NCBI GenBank assembly: GCA_964244655.1
Contig: CAXTJU010000008.1
Span: 1-64,000, forward strand
Reading direction: 5' to 3'
Origin: LMUY01 sp964244655
GTDB taxonomy: Bacteria; Pseudomonadota; Alphaproteobacteria; Acetobacterales; Acetobacteraceae
DNA length: 64,000 bases
Shown here: one piece after another, positions 8,316 through 16,274 of the stretch
How positions within the stretch are numbered: the stretch's first letter is position 1
Layout of the letters: every line of letters starts with the position of its first letter
Notes under the pieces: generated by a model
Told to the model about the DNA's origin: nothing
The model's database searches: none
Seen by the model: the letters and a program-made list of their open reading frames with translations, nothing else
Position numbers and translations under genes: made by a program

Positions 8316-9062
8316 ATGGATCGACTCACCGGCAAGACCGCCTTCGTCACCGCCGCCGCCCAGGGCATCGGCCGCGCCACCGCGCTCGCGTTCGCGGCCG
8401 AAGGCGCCCAGGTCATCGCGACCGACCTGAACGAGGCCAAGCTTGCCGAGATGGCGAGTCCGCGCATCCGCACTTATCGGCTGGACGCGACGGACCCGGC
8501 GGGCATCGCCGCCGCGGCGCAGGCGGCCGGGCGGGTCGATGTGCTGTTCAACTGCGCCGGGTTCGTCCACCAGGGCAGCATCCTGGACGCCACGGAAGAG
8601 GAGTGGGACTTTGCGTTCACACTCAACGTGCGGTCCATGTTCCGCATCATCCGCGCCTTCCTGCCGGCCATGCTGGCCGAGGGCGGCGGATCGATCATCA
8701 ACATCGCCTCCGCGGCGTCCTCCATCAAGGGCGCGCCCAACCGCTGCATCTACGGCACCACCAAGGCCGCGGTGATTGGACTCACCAAGTCGGTGGCGGC
8801 GGACACCGTGGCCTCCGGCGTGCGCTGCAACGCCATCTGCCCCGGCACCATCCAGACGCCCAGCCTGGACGACCGCATCGCCGCCAACGCCGCGGCGGCC
8901 GGCGGGATGGCGCAGGCGCGCACCGCCTTCGTCGCCCGCCAGGCGATGGGCCGGCTGGGTGCGCCCGAGGAGATCGCCGCCATGGCGGTTTACCTCGCCA
9001 GCGACGACAGCCGCTTCCTGACTGGCCAGGCGCTGGTGATCGACGGCGGCTGGACACTTTGA
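8316..9062 (+). CDS. SDR-family NAD(P)-dependent dehydrogenase
   Basis: 248-residue classical short-chain dehydrogenase. The cofactor motif TAAAQGIGR is at 12-20, NCAG at 79-82, Asn104, the catalytic Ser in the IASAASS segment (about 132-136), and Tyr146-x3-Lys150. The C-terminus ends in the usual LTGQALVIDGGWTL. The sequence resembles the branch that contains 2-keto-3-deoxy-L-fuconate / L-2-keto-3-deoxypentonate 4-dehydrogenases and type-2 3-hydroxybutyrate dehydrogenases. Placed directly after the pentonate dehydratase, oxidation of the 2-keto-3-deoxy product at C4 is an attractive inferred role, but family membership alone does not prove it. A ribosome binding site (GGAG-like GCGAAGGAAA) precedes the ATG. 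Confidence 0.85.
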   Translation: MDRLTGKTAFVTAAAQGIGRATALAFAAEGAQVIATDLNEAKLAEMASPRIRTYRLDATDPAGIAAAAQAAGRVDVLFNCAGFVHQGSILDATEEEWDFAFTLNVRSMFRIIRAFLPAMLAEGGGSIINIASAASSIKGAPNRCIYGTTKAAVIGLTKSVAADTVASGVRCNAICPGTIQTPSLDDRIAANAAAAGGMAQARTAFVARQAMGRLGAPEEIAAMAVYLASDDSRFLTGQALVIDGGWTL

Positions 9063-9105
9063 CCGGGACGCCGTGCTCTCCCAGAGCTGACGGCAGGGTA
9101 CCAGG

Positions 9106-10524
9106 TTGAACCAGCTTTGGCGGGATACGCTCCACCTGCGCTCGGATGTGCAGCTCGTGTTTGGCCTATTGATCGCCATCGCGGTCACGCTGCATGTGTT
9201 GCTGCGCAAGCAGGAGGTAGCGTCCGCCGTGGGCTGGATCGGGCTGGCCTGGTTCGCGCCGATCATCGGGGGCTTCACCTACTTCGTGTTTGGCATCAAC
9301 CGGGTGCAGCGTCGGGCCAGGCGCCTGCGCCCGCAGGACTCGCGCCGCCCGCCTGCCACGGGTTCCAGGCCCGGCGAGGACCACCTCGACCTGCTCAAGC
9401 GCGGCGTGGGGCAAATCACCGCCAGGCCCTCGCTGCCGGGCAACGCAGTGCAGCTCTACAATGATGGCGACGAGGCTTATCCGCCCATGCTGGCCGCCAT
9501 CAATGGGGCGCAGGGAAGCGTGGGGATGTCCTCCTACATCTTCCGCGACGATGCCTGGGGCGGCCGGTTCATCGCGGCGCTCGCGGAGGCGCAGTCGCGC
9601 GGGGTGGCGGTGCGGGTGCTCATCGACGGGATCGGTGGGGGATGGGTGAGATCGGCCGCGTATCACCACCTGCGTGGCAAAGGCGTTCCCGCCGCGCGGT
9701 TCCTGCACTCGCCGCTGCCCTGGCGCATGCCGTTCCTCAACTTGCGCTCCCACAAGAAAATTCTCGTGGTGGATGGCCGGGTGGGCTTCACCGGGGGCAT
9801 GAACATCGCCGACGACAACGTCATGGCGATGCGGCCCAAGGACCCCGTACAAGACACGCATTTCCGCATCGAGGGGCCGGTCGTCGGCCAGCTGGTGGAG
9901 GCGTTCTCGCAGGACTGGTCGTTCGCGACGGACGAGGACCTGGATGGCGACGCTTGGTTCCCCGACGTGCCGCCGGACGGTCCGGCCCCGGCGCGGGCGA
10001 TCGACTCTGGCCCGGACGAGGATTTGGAGAAGGTCGAGTTCGCCGTGTTGCAGGCCATCTCCTGCGCGCGGAGCAGCATCGGCGTGATGACGCCCTACCT
10101 GCTGCCCGACGACCGGCTGATGTCCGCCCTGGTGTTGGCGGCAATGCGCGGCGTGGCGGTGGACATCGTCATCCCCGAGAAAAGCGACCATCGATTCATC
10201 GACTGGGCCGCCCGCGCCAACACGGGCCGCCTGCTGAAGCACGGCGTGCGCGTCTGGCTCTGCCCGCCGCCGTTCCGCCATTCCAAGGCGATGGTGGTGG
10301 ATGGCGAATGGTGCCTGATCGGCAGCAGCAACTGGGACATGCGCTCGTTCCGGCTCAACTTCGAGCTGTGCATGGAGCTGTATGACCGGACGCTGGCCAA
10401 GGAGCTGTCCACCTTGATGCAGGGCTGCCGCGGCAGGGCTATGACGGAGGCGCAGTTGGATCGCCGCTCAATGCCCGCCCGGCTGCGCGATGCGGCGGTG
10501 CGGCTGATGCTGCCCTATCTCTGA
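9106..10524 (+). CDS. cls: Cardiolipin synthase (phospholipase D family)
   Basis: 472-residue membrane enzyme that joins phosphatidyl groups to make cardiolipin. Two N-terminal hydrophobic segments (about 13-34 and 42-62) are followed by two HxKxxxxD motifs: H216-K218-D223 (HKKILVVDGRVGFTGG) and H392-K394-D399 (HSKAMVVDGEWCLIGSSN). This is the bacterial ClsA-type layout and length. The start is TTG (9106-9108), chosen because it gives the normal N-terminal membrane helices; GGCAGGG lies about 8 bases upstream. Its 3' end overlaps the end of the convergent EEP gene by 57 bases. It separates the dehydratase/SDR pair from the aldolase gene and has no obvious link to their pathway. Confidence 0.93.
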   Translation: MNQLWRDTLHLRSDVQLVFGLLIAIAVTLHVLLRKQEVASAVGWIGLAWFAPIIGGFTYFVFGINRVQRRARRLRPQDSRRPPATGSRPGEDHLDLLKRGVGQITARPSLPGNAVQLYNDGDEAYPPMLAAINGAQGSVGMSSYIFRDDAWGGRFIAALAEAQSRGVAVRVLIDGIGGGWVRSAAYHHLRGKGVPAARFLHSPLPWRMPFLNLRSHKKILVVDGRVGFTGGMNIADDNVMAMRPKDPVQDTHFRIEGPVVGQLVEAFSQDWSFATDEDLDGDAWFPDVPPDGPAPARAIDSGPDEDLEKVEFAVLQAISCARSSIGVMTPYLLPDDRLMSALVLAAMRGVAVDIVIPEKSDHRFIDWAARANTGRLLKHGVRVWLCPPPFRHSKAMVVDGEWCLIGSSNWDMRSFRLNFELCMELYDRTLAKELSTLMQGCRGRAMTEAQLDRRSMPARLRDAAVRLMLPYL

Positions 10525-11121
10525 CGACTCTGCCACATGCAGCCGCATGGTGATTGGCCGGTGGTCGGACACGCTGCGCGGCAGCGCCGCCGCGTCCGTG
10601 CAGGTCAAGCCGCGCACCACGCAACGATCGAGCCGCAGTGGCAGCACGTCGCTCATGCGGTGGGTGGGGCGGCGCGGGCCCACGTCCCGGAAACCCGGCA
10701 GCAGCACGGGGCCGACCAGGTTGTAGTCCCCCACGACAGCCGCATGATGCGGCAGCCAGGCGGCGATGCGGCGGAGTTGGCGGCGGTTGAGCAGTTGCCC
10801 ATGAGACAGGTGGACGTTCGCCACGGTGAAAGGTCCCAAGTCGATCACCTGGGCCACGCGGTGCACCATGGAGCCGGACGGCAGCGGCAGCACCACGGGG
10901 CGGTTCGGCAGGACGCCGGGCATCCACACGGCGAGGCCATGAATACGGCCCGGCAAGGGCACCCGGGCGTAGCCGCCGCCGAACTGGACCGGCAGCTGGT
11001 CGATGTGGTGCGTCGCTTCCTGCATGAGCAGGATGTCAGGCTTCTCGCGCTCGATCAGCGCGATCACGTCAGCCAGGCCGGCACCGGTCAGCCGCAGGAG
11101 GTTCCAGCTGACCAGCTTCAC
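10468..11121 (-). CDS. Endonuclease/exonuclease/phosphatase (EEP) family protein
   Basis: 217-residue member of the EEP fold (DNase I-like metallophosphohydrolases). Seen are the N-terminal SWNL motif, the metal-ligand Glu in LLMQEATHHID, VVGDYNLVGP, and the final SDHRPI with the catalytic Asp-His pair. These small EEP proteins are often found next to cardiolipin synthase genes; the substrate could be DNA, RNA or a phospholipid headgroup. Start is GTG (11119-11121), only 8 bases after the stop of the His-rich peptide gene, so the two are probably co-transcribed. The last 19 codons overlap the end of cls on the other strand. Confidence 0.8.
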   Translation of the reverse strand: MKLVSWNLLRLTGAGLADVIALIEREKPDILLMQEATHHIDQLPVQFGGGYARVPLPGRIHGLAVWMPGVLPNRPVVLPLPSGSMVHRVAQVIDLGPFTVANVHLSHGQLLNRRQLRRIAAWLPHHAAVVGDYNLVGPVLLPGFRDVGPRRPTHRMSDVLPLRLDRCVVRGLTCTDAAALPRSVSDHRPITMRLHVAESSEIGQHQPHRRIAQPGGH

Positions 11122-11129
11122 GGTTGGAC

Positions 11130-11258
11130 TCAGGAGCGGTGGTAGGCCCGGTGATGGTGGTGATGACGGTGGTGGTGGCTATACGACTGGGCCTGCGCCG
11201 CTCCCGCCGTGCCGACCGCGAACGCGATCAGGGCAGCAATCATCAGTGTTCGAAACAT
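11130..11258 (-). CDS. Small secreted histidine-rich peptide (42 aa)
   Basis: A 42-residue frame that starts with ATG at 11256-11258 behind an AGAAAGAGG ribosome binding site. Residues 1-24 form a clean Sec signal peptide (basic FR, hydrophobic LMIAALIAFAVG core, AQAQ cleavage region). The mature part of about 18 residues is almost only His, Arg, Tyr and Ser: His at 28-30, 32-36 and 40. A periplasmic metal-binding (Ni, Zn, Cu) or metal-buffering role is a reasonable inference from composition alone; no family is recognised. It sits 8 bases upstream of the EEP gene in the same direction, probably one operon. It is too short for most gene finders. Confidence 0.72.
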   Translation of the reverse strand: MFRTLMIAALIAFAVGTAGAAQAQSYSHHHRHHHHHRAYHRS

Positions 11259-11443
11259 GGTGAACCTCTTTCTAAATACCGGTCATGATGACAGACAGGT
11301 CTGTGCGAGGCTGTAACACCAGTGCCGGCAGGAACATAGGCGTCGGCCGGGCCGGCAGGCTGTTTTATCCGGCGAAACAGTGATTTGGCGACCAGGGCGA
11401 TTGCGGGACCGGTTTTTGGCTCAGCGCTGCCGGATGATGGCCC

Positions 11444-12205
11444 TCATCGCTTTCGCACGTCCGCCAAGGCGCTCCGGGCGGCGCCGAGCAGCAGGCCGCA
11501 ATCGTTGTTCACGGTCACGAGCTTGAAGCCCATGCCGATGGCGCGCTTGGCGTAGGCCGCGGTGATGCAATGGACTCCGGCCGCAAGGCCGCGCTCCGCC
11601 GCCGCACGGACGACGCGCTCGTACACGGCCAGGATTTCCGGCTCCTCCCGGTCCAGGATGGGAGGCAGGCCCATGGAGAAGCCCAGGTCAGACGGTCCGA
11701 TGTACACGGCATCGATGCCGGGCACATCCAGGATGGCGTCGAGGTTGGCGACCGCCATGGCCGTCTCGATCATCGGGATGCAGAGCACCTCGTCGTTGGC
11801 GGTCCGCTGGTAGCCGGTGGACGGCCCGTAGATGCTGGCACGGACGGGGCCGTTGGAGCGGGCGCCGGCAGGTGGATAGCGGCAGGCGGAGACGAACGCT
11901 TCCACTTCGGCGGGAGCGTTGGTCATCGGGCAGATCACGCCGTAGGCCCCGGCGTCCAATGCCTTGCCGATGATGCCGGGCTCGTTCCAGGGGACGCGCA
12001 CCATGGGCAGCACGGGATGCGGCTGCATGGCCTGGAAGCACTGCACCATGGACATGTAGTCCTGCACGCCGTGCTGCAGGTCCACCGTCACGCTGTCCCA
12101 TCCGGCCTGGGCCATGATCTCGGCGGAGAAGCCGCTAGGGATGGCGAGCCATCCATTCACGGCGGCGGCTCCGGTTCGCCAGAGCGCTTTGAGCTTGTTC
12201 GGCAT
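11444..12205 (-). CDS. HpcH/HpaI family 2-oxoacid aldolase
   Basis: 253-residue class II (metal-dependent) aldolase of the HpcH/HpaI family, which cleaves 2-keto-3-deoxy acids to pyruvate plus an aldehyde. Catalytic His45 lies in VDLQHGVQDY; the PMIETAMAVANLD glutamate and the IGPSDLGFSMG aspartate are the metal ligands. ATG 12203-12205 is chosen over an upstream in-frame ATG because a GAGGT lies about 6 bases before it and it gives the usual family start MPNKLKALWRTG. With the XylD-like dehydratase and the SDR upstream it could supply the last step of a pentonate/hexonate breakdown route, although it is transcribed in the opposite direction. Confidence 0.87.
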   Translation of the reverse strand: MPNKLKALWRTGAAAVNGWLAIPSGFSAEIMAQAGWDSVTVDLQHGVQDYMSMVQCFQAMQPHPVLPMVRVPWNEPGIIGKALDAGAYGVICPMTNAPAEVEAFVSACRYPPAGARSNGPVRASIYGPSTGYQRTANDEVLCIPMIETAMAVANLDAILDVPGIDAVYIGPSDLGFSMGLPPILDREEPEILAVYERVVRAAAERGLAAGVHCITAAYAKRAIGMGFKLVTVNNDCGLLLGAARSALADVRKR

Positions 12206-12244
12206 GGCTGACCTCGCAGGTGACGGCACTAGACGCTTGCGGCC

Positions 12245-13180
12245 TCAGATCGGCTTCAGGCCCGCTTCGATCGCGGCACGCCTGGGTTCCAGGAAGGGCG
12301 GCAAGGCGAGCCGGGTGCCAAGCGAGTCGGCGGGTTCGTCGGCGGCAAAGCCGGGCCCCTCGGTCGCGATCTCATATAGGATGCCGCCGGGTTCGCGGGC
12401 GTAGAGGCTGCGGAAGTAGAACCGGTCCACCGGCCCGGTGAAGCGCACGCCCAGGCGGCGCAGCCGGTCCACCCAGGCGTCATACTCGCCATCGAGGATG
12501 CGGAAGGCCACGTGATGGACGCCGCCGGCGCCTTGATGCGCGGCGCTCAGCGCCGGTTCCACCCGCACGTGCAGCTCGGCCCCCGGCCCGCCTTCGCCCA
12601 TGGCGAACACGACCGTCTCGCAGCCGTCCGCGGCGCGGAACGTGCGGGCCTGCGCCATGCCCATCACATCCGTCAGGAACGCCTCGGTGCCGGCGATCTC
12701 GCGCACGCTCATCGTCACCGGACCCAGGCCGCGGATTTGATGGCCAGGCGGCACCGGGCTGCCGGACCAGGGGCGCGCGTCGCCAGCGCCGCCATCGTCG
12801 ATCAGCAGCAGGCGCTGGCCTTCCGGGTCTGCCAAGGCCAGGCCCTGGCGGCCGTCCTCGGCCACGGGCGTGCAGGCGATGCCGTGTTCCGCCAGGTGGG
12901 AGCTCCACCACGCCAGCGCCTGCGGCCCGGCCACGCGCAGGCCGGTGCGCACCACGCTGCCAGCGCCGCGCCTCTCAGGGGTGGTGGGCCAATCGAAGAA
13001 GGTGAGGTCCGTGCCCGGGCGGCCTTCCGCGTCGGCGTAGAACAGGTGGTAGGCTGAAGTGTCGTCCTGGTTCACCGTCTTCTTGACCAGGCGCATTCCC
13101 ATCACGCCAGTGTAGAACGCGTGGTTGCCCCGCACGTCGGCCGAGATCGCGGTCAGGTGGTGGAGTCCGCGCAGCTGCAT
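12245..13180 (-). CDS. Ring-cleaving dioxygenase-like VOC protein
   Basis: 311-residue protein with two vicinal-oxygen-chelate (glyoxalase/bleomycin resistance) domains, about 1-135 and 150-290. The expected metal ligands are visible: His8 in GLHHLTAISAD, His in GGVHHVAFRI and Glu in GGILYEIATEGPGF. The sequence resembles the MhqO/LinE-type putative hydroquinone/catechol extradiol dioxygenases, which cleave aromatic rings using Fe(II). It lies 39 bases upstream of the aldolase gene in the same direction, so the two may form an operon, which would open the possibility of an aromatic-acid rather than a sugar-acid aldolase role. The substrate is unknown. Confidence 0.82.
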   Translation of the reverse strand: MQLRGLHHLTAISADVRGNHAFYTGVMGMRLVKKTVNQDDTSAYHLFYADAEGRPGTDLTFFDWPTTPERRGAGSVVRTGLRVAGPQALAWWSSHLAEHGIACTPVAEDGRQGLALADPEGQRLLLIDDGGAGDARPWSGSPVPPGHQIRGLGPVTMSVREIAGTEAFLTDVMGMAQARTFRAADGCETVVFAMGEGGPGAELHVRVEPALSAAHQGAGGVHHVAFRILDGEYDAWVDRLRRLGVRFTGPVDRFYFRSLYAREPGGILYEIATEGPGFAADEPADSLGTRLALPPFLEPRRAAIEAGLKPI

Positions 13181-13301
13181 TGGTCAGGCTCCTCGGCATT
13201 TGGGGCACCCTCGCATGGCTGGGGAACGGGGCAAACCCGGCATCTCTACACCATCGCTTAACCGGCGGAGGCCAGGGTGCATCGTCAACAAGGCATTCCG
13301 C

Positions 13302-14909
13302 ATGTCCGCGCTGCTCGCTGCCCCCCCGCCCCTGCTTCGCCCGAGCCAGAAAGACCGGTTCCTGGCGTTCGCCTTCGCCGCGGCGGACCTCCTGGTGGAG
13401 GTTGCCGAGGACGGCGTCATCGGCTTTGCGGCCGGCGCCTTCAAGGTGCGGTTCGGCCTGCCGCCAGAGCATTTCAGCGGGCAGCCGATCCATCGCCTGT
13501 TCAGCGGGGCGGACCGGCCGGCGCTGGACCTGGCCTTGTCCACCACCGCCGTGCGCGGGCGCCTGGCGCCGCTGGTGTTGCGGCTGTCCGATGCGGCAGG
13601 CACGCCCGTTGTGGTGTCCGGATTGGCCATGCCGTCCTCGCCGGGGCGGCTGTGCTTTACCATCGGACGGCTGCCAGCCCTGCCCGGCCCCGGGCTGGCG
13701 GCGACGCCGGTGGGCTCGTTCGGCCAGTTGGCAGAGGAGAGGCTGAACGCGGACGATGGCGGGTCAGTCGGGCTGCTCGAACTCGCGGGATGGTCCCAGG
13801 TGCGGGACAAGCTGCCGCTTGAGGCGCAGCGTCCCTTGCAGGCCGAGATCGTGGAGGTGCTGGCCCGACTCGGCGGCCCTGGCAGCGTTGCCGGGGAACT
13901 CTCATGCGGCCGCTTCGGTGTGCTGGCGGACGTTCCGCCGGATTTGGGCACGGTCGTCGCGGAGCTGGAGCACCTGCTCCGCAACCATCCGGCGACGGCG
14001 CAGACCAAGGTGCAGAGCGCCAGCATCGGCCTGGACCGCGAAGGCCTGACTGGGACGCAGGCCGCGCGGGCGCTGCGCTTCGCCCTGGCCCGCTTCGCCG
14101 ATGGCGGCACAGACGCCACGGACGACGCCGGGTTCAACAGCGGCCTTGCCGAGTTCATCGCCGGCGCGCAGATGCGGGCGCGCACGGTGCGCAACATGCT
14201 GGGGGAAGGCCGCTTCCGCCTGGCGTTCCAGCCGGTGGTGGGGCTGGATGATGGCGCCATCCACCATTACGAGGCGCTGCTGCGCCCGATCTTCGCCCCT
14301 GGCAGCGAAATCCAGACCACGCAGGATTTCGTGACCTTCGCCGAGGCGGTCGGATTGTCGGAGGAGTTGGACTGGGCAGTGATGAAGCATGCGGCCGAGG
14401 CGCTCGCTGCTTCACCTGGCGCGTCCGTGGCCGTCAACGTTTCGGGGCTGTCGATGCAAAGCCCTACGTTCCGGAGCCGGGTGGTGGCGCTCGTCCGCAC
14501 GATGAGGACGCCCAGCCGGCTGCTCGTCGAGTTGACGGAGACGGCCGACATCGTGGATGTGGCGAGCGCCTCCGGCATGATCGCGGAGCTGCGCACGTTG
14601 CGGGTGCCGGTGTGCATCGACGATTTCGGTGCCGGGTCGGCGGCCTTCCGCTACCTGCGGGAGTTCCGGGTCGATTACGTGAAGCTGGAAGGCGCCTATG
14701 TCCGCGGCGCGTTGCGCAACGCGCGGGAGCACGGCTTCCTGCTCTCGATGATCGAGCTGGCCAACTTCGTCGGTGCCAAGGTCATCGCAGAAACTATCGA
14801 GACAGAGGAGGAGGCCCAAATGATGCGGGATTTGGGCGTGGAGTTCGGCCAGGGATGGCTGTTCGGCCGGCCGGGGTTGCTGCCCGGCGTGCTCGGCTCC
14901 GCGAGCTGA
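13302..14909 (+). CDS. EAL-domain cyclic-di-GMP phosphodiesterase with degenerate sensory part
   Basis: 535-residue protein. The C-terminal half (about 295-530) is an EAL domain with intact catalytic features: E324-A-L in HHYEALLRP, NVSGLSM, ELTETADI, IDDFGAGSAAF, DYVKLEG and AETIETEEE, so it should be able to hydrolyse c-di-GMP to pGpG. The N-terminal part resembles a PAS-like domain (about 25-110), and the middle region (about 130-280) looks like a GGDEF domain without the GGDEF signature, hence not a cyclase. No membrane segment is seen, so it is cytoplasmic. ATG 13302 is used; the frame extends upstream but antisense to the VOC gene. The stop is 7 bases before the tRNA-Val. Confidence 0.88.
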   Translation: MSALLAAPPPLLRPSQKDRFLAFAFAAADLLVEVAEDGVIGFAAGAFKVRFGLPPEHFSGQPIHRLFSGADRPALDLALSTTAVRGRLAPLVLRLSDAAGTPVVVSGLAMPSSPGRLCFTIGRLPALPGPGLAATPVGSFGQLAEERLNADDGGSVGLLELAGWSQVRDKLPLEAQRPLQAEIVEVLARLGGPGSVAGELSCGRFGVLADVPPDLGTVVAELEHLLRNHPATAQTKVQSASIGLDREGLTGTQAARALRFALARFADGGTDATDDAGFNSGLAEFIAGAQMRARTVRNMLGEGRFRLAFQPVVGLDDGAIHHYEALLRPIFAPGSEIQTTQDFVTFAEAVGLSEELDWAVMKHAAEALAASPGASVAVNVSGLSMQSPTFRSRVVALVRTMRTPSRLLVELTETADIVDVASASGMIAELRTLRVPVCIDDFGAGSAAFRYLREFRVDYVKLEGAYVRGALRNAREHGFLLSMIELANFVGAKVIAETIETEEEAQMMRDLGVEFGQGWLFGRPGLLPGVLGSAS

Positions 14910-14913
14910 CGGA

Positions 14914-14988
14914 TGGTGGGCGCGACAGGGATTGAACCTGTGACCCTTCGCGTGTGAAGCGAATGCTCTACCGCTGAGCTACGCGCCC
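14914..14988 (-). tRNA. tRNA-Val (anticodon CAC)
   Basis: Minus-strand cloverleaf: acceptor stem GGGCGCG/CGCGCCC (7 bp), D-arm GCTC-AGCGGTA-GAGC, anticodon stem TTCGC/GCGAA with loop TTCACAC (anticodon CAC, reads GTG), and T-arm ACAGG-TTCAATC-CCTGT. The discriminator is A (14917) and the 3' CCA is encoded in the DNA (14914-14916). It reads the valine codon GTG, one of the most used in this high-GC genome. Confidence 0.97.
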
Positions 14989-15131
14989 GGTCCGTCGATG
15001 GCCAGGCCGGTGTCCTAACGGGGCAAGCCCATCCTGTCCAGCCGTGAAGCAAGGGCGCGACACGGCCATGTGAGTGCGCCACGGCATCCGCAGGGCCGCT
15101 GGTGCCGTATCTGTGGTGAACCAAAAAATTG

Positions 15132-16250
15132 ATGTGGGTGCCCATGCGGCAGGACGGAACGCTCCGGCCGCCGACAGGGCGGGTTGTCTGGGTTGCCACG
15201 ATGGCCGCCGGGCTCGCTCCAGCCCTCGTTCCCGCCAAGGCGCTGGCGCATGTGAAATGGTTCTGCTCGGTTGCCGATGTCACCCAGCCACCGGCTGCCT
15301 TGGGAGACGTTCTCACGCCGGTGTTCGGCCTTGTCGGCTACGGCTTCCTGCTGATGGTCTTTATGGGCTTCCTGCTGGACGGCAGCGTGGCCCGGCGCTG
15401 GCCCCGCATGGCTTCAAGCGGGACCTTGCACGCCAGCACGGAGGAGTGGCTGGCCGGCTCGCAAAGGGGGGCTACTTCCTGCTGCTCTGGGACAAGGGCG
15501 CCGTGGTGCTGTGGGAGCGGGGCGGCGCGATCCTGACGCCCGAGCTGCTGGCCAGTGTCGGTTGGATGAGTGCGTTGCAATTCATGATCGCCGCCTCGGT
15601 CGGCTGGCGACGCGGCTGCCTGTTCGCCGCTGCCGGAATACTCATTCTTTATGGCTACGGGATCACGCAATTCAGCGTGTTCCACATGACCGACTACGTC
15701 TTTTTCCCCGGGATCGCGGCGTATCTGGCGCTGACATGGACTGGCACGCCGGGTGCGCTCAGGTGGCGCGTGTCGCTGCTGTCGGGCGGCCTGGCATTCG
15801 GGCTGATGTGGACGGCGGTGGAGAAGTTTGTCTATCCGCTCTGGACGCTGGACGTCGTGGCCGAGCATCCCGACCTGGCGTTCGGCTTTCCATGGCCGTT
15901 CGTCGTCGTGGTAGCGGGTTTCGTGGAGTTCACGCTGGCCTTTTACCTCGTGACTGGCCTTTTACCTCGTGACAGGCCGCGGCCTAGTCCGCTTCGGGGC
16001 CGCCGCGTATGCCGCCATCTTCATCGCCGCCATCCCCGAGTTCGGTCATCTGGATGCGGTCGGGCATATTCCGATTATCGGCATCCTGGCCGTGGTTTGC
16101 TTGCGGGGCGGGTCTCCGCTGCAACGGCTGCTCAGGCTGTGGGGACACGGGACCACTGCCAATGCGGCGTTGGTTTCGGGATTGTATGTGGCGTCCTTGG
16201 CTGGGTTCTTCAGGTTGTATCATGGGCTGCAATGGATGGAATACGGTTAG
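15132..16250 (+). pseudogene. Multi-pass membrane protein gene broken by two frameshifts
   Basis: One long membrane protein can be read only by changing frame twice. Frame 1 (15132 to about 15467) has a signal-like N-terminus, AHVKWFCSVADVTQPP and one membrane helix. After a G6 run at 15466-15471 the coherent sequence continues one frame back (GGYFLLLWDKGAVVLWERGG ... FTLAFYLVT); one extra G would restore it. At 15936-15973 a perfect 19-bp tandem duplication (TGGCCTTTTACCTCGTGAC twice) shifts the frame again, back to the first, giving GRGLVRFGAAAYAAIFIA ... ending at 16250. Removing one copy restores the frame. The intact product would be about 365 residues with 8-10 membrane segments, perhaps DoxX-like; the family is not certain. 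As it stands the first frame stops at 15536. Confidence 0.8.
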
Positions 16251-16274
16251 CAGGCTGCTTCAGCTTCTAAAGGT

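Noticed and set aside
7491..9278. A 595-codon minus-strand open frame
   Set aside because: Antisense to the dehydratase, SDR and cls genes; low-complexity composition typical of a shadow frame.
15074..16270. A 398-codon plus-strand frame as a complete gene
   Set aside because: Only its middle (about 15470-15955) is coherent; the start is antisense-like and the end turns into Arg-rich nonsense after the 19-bp duplication.
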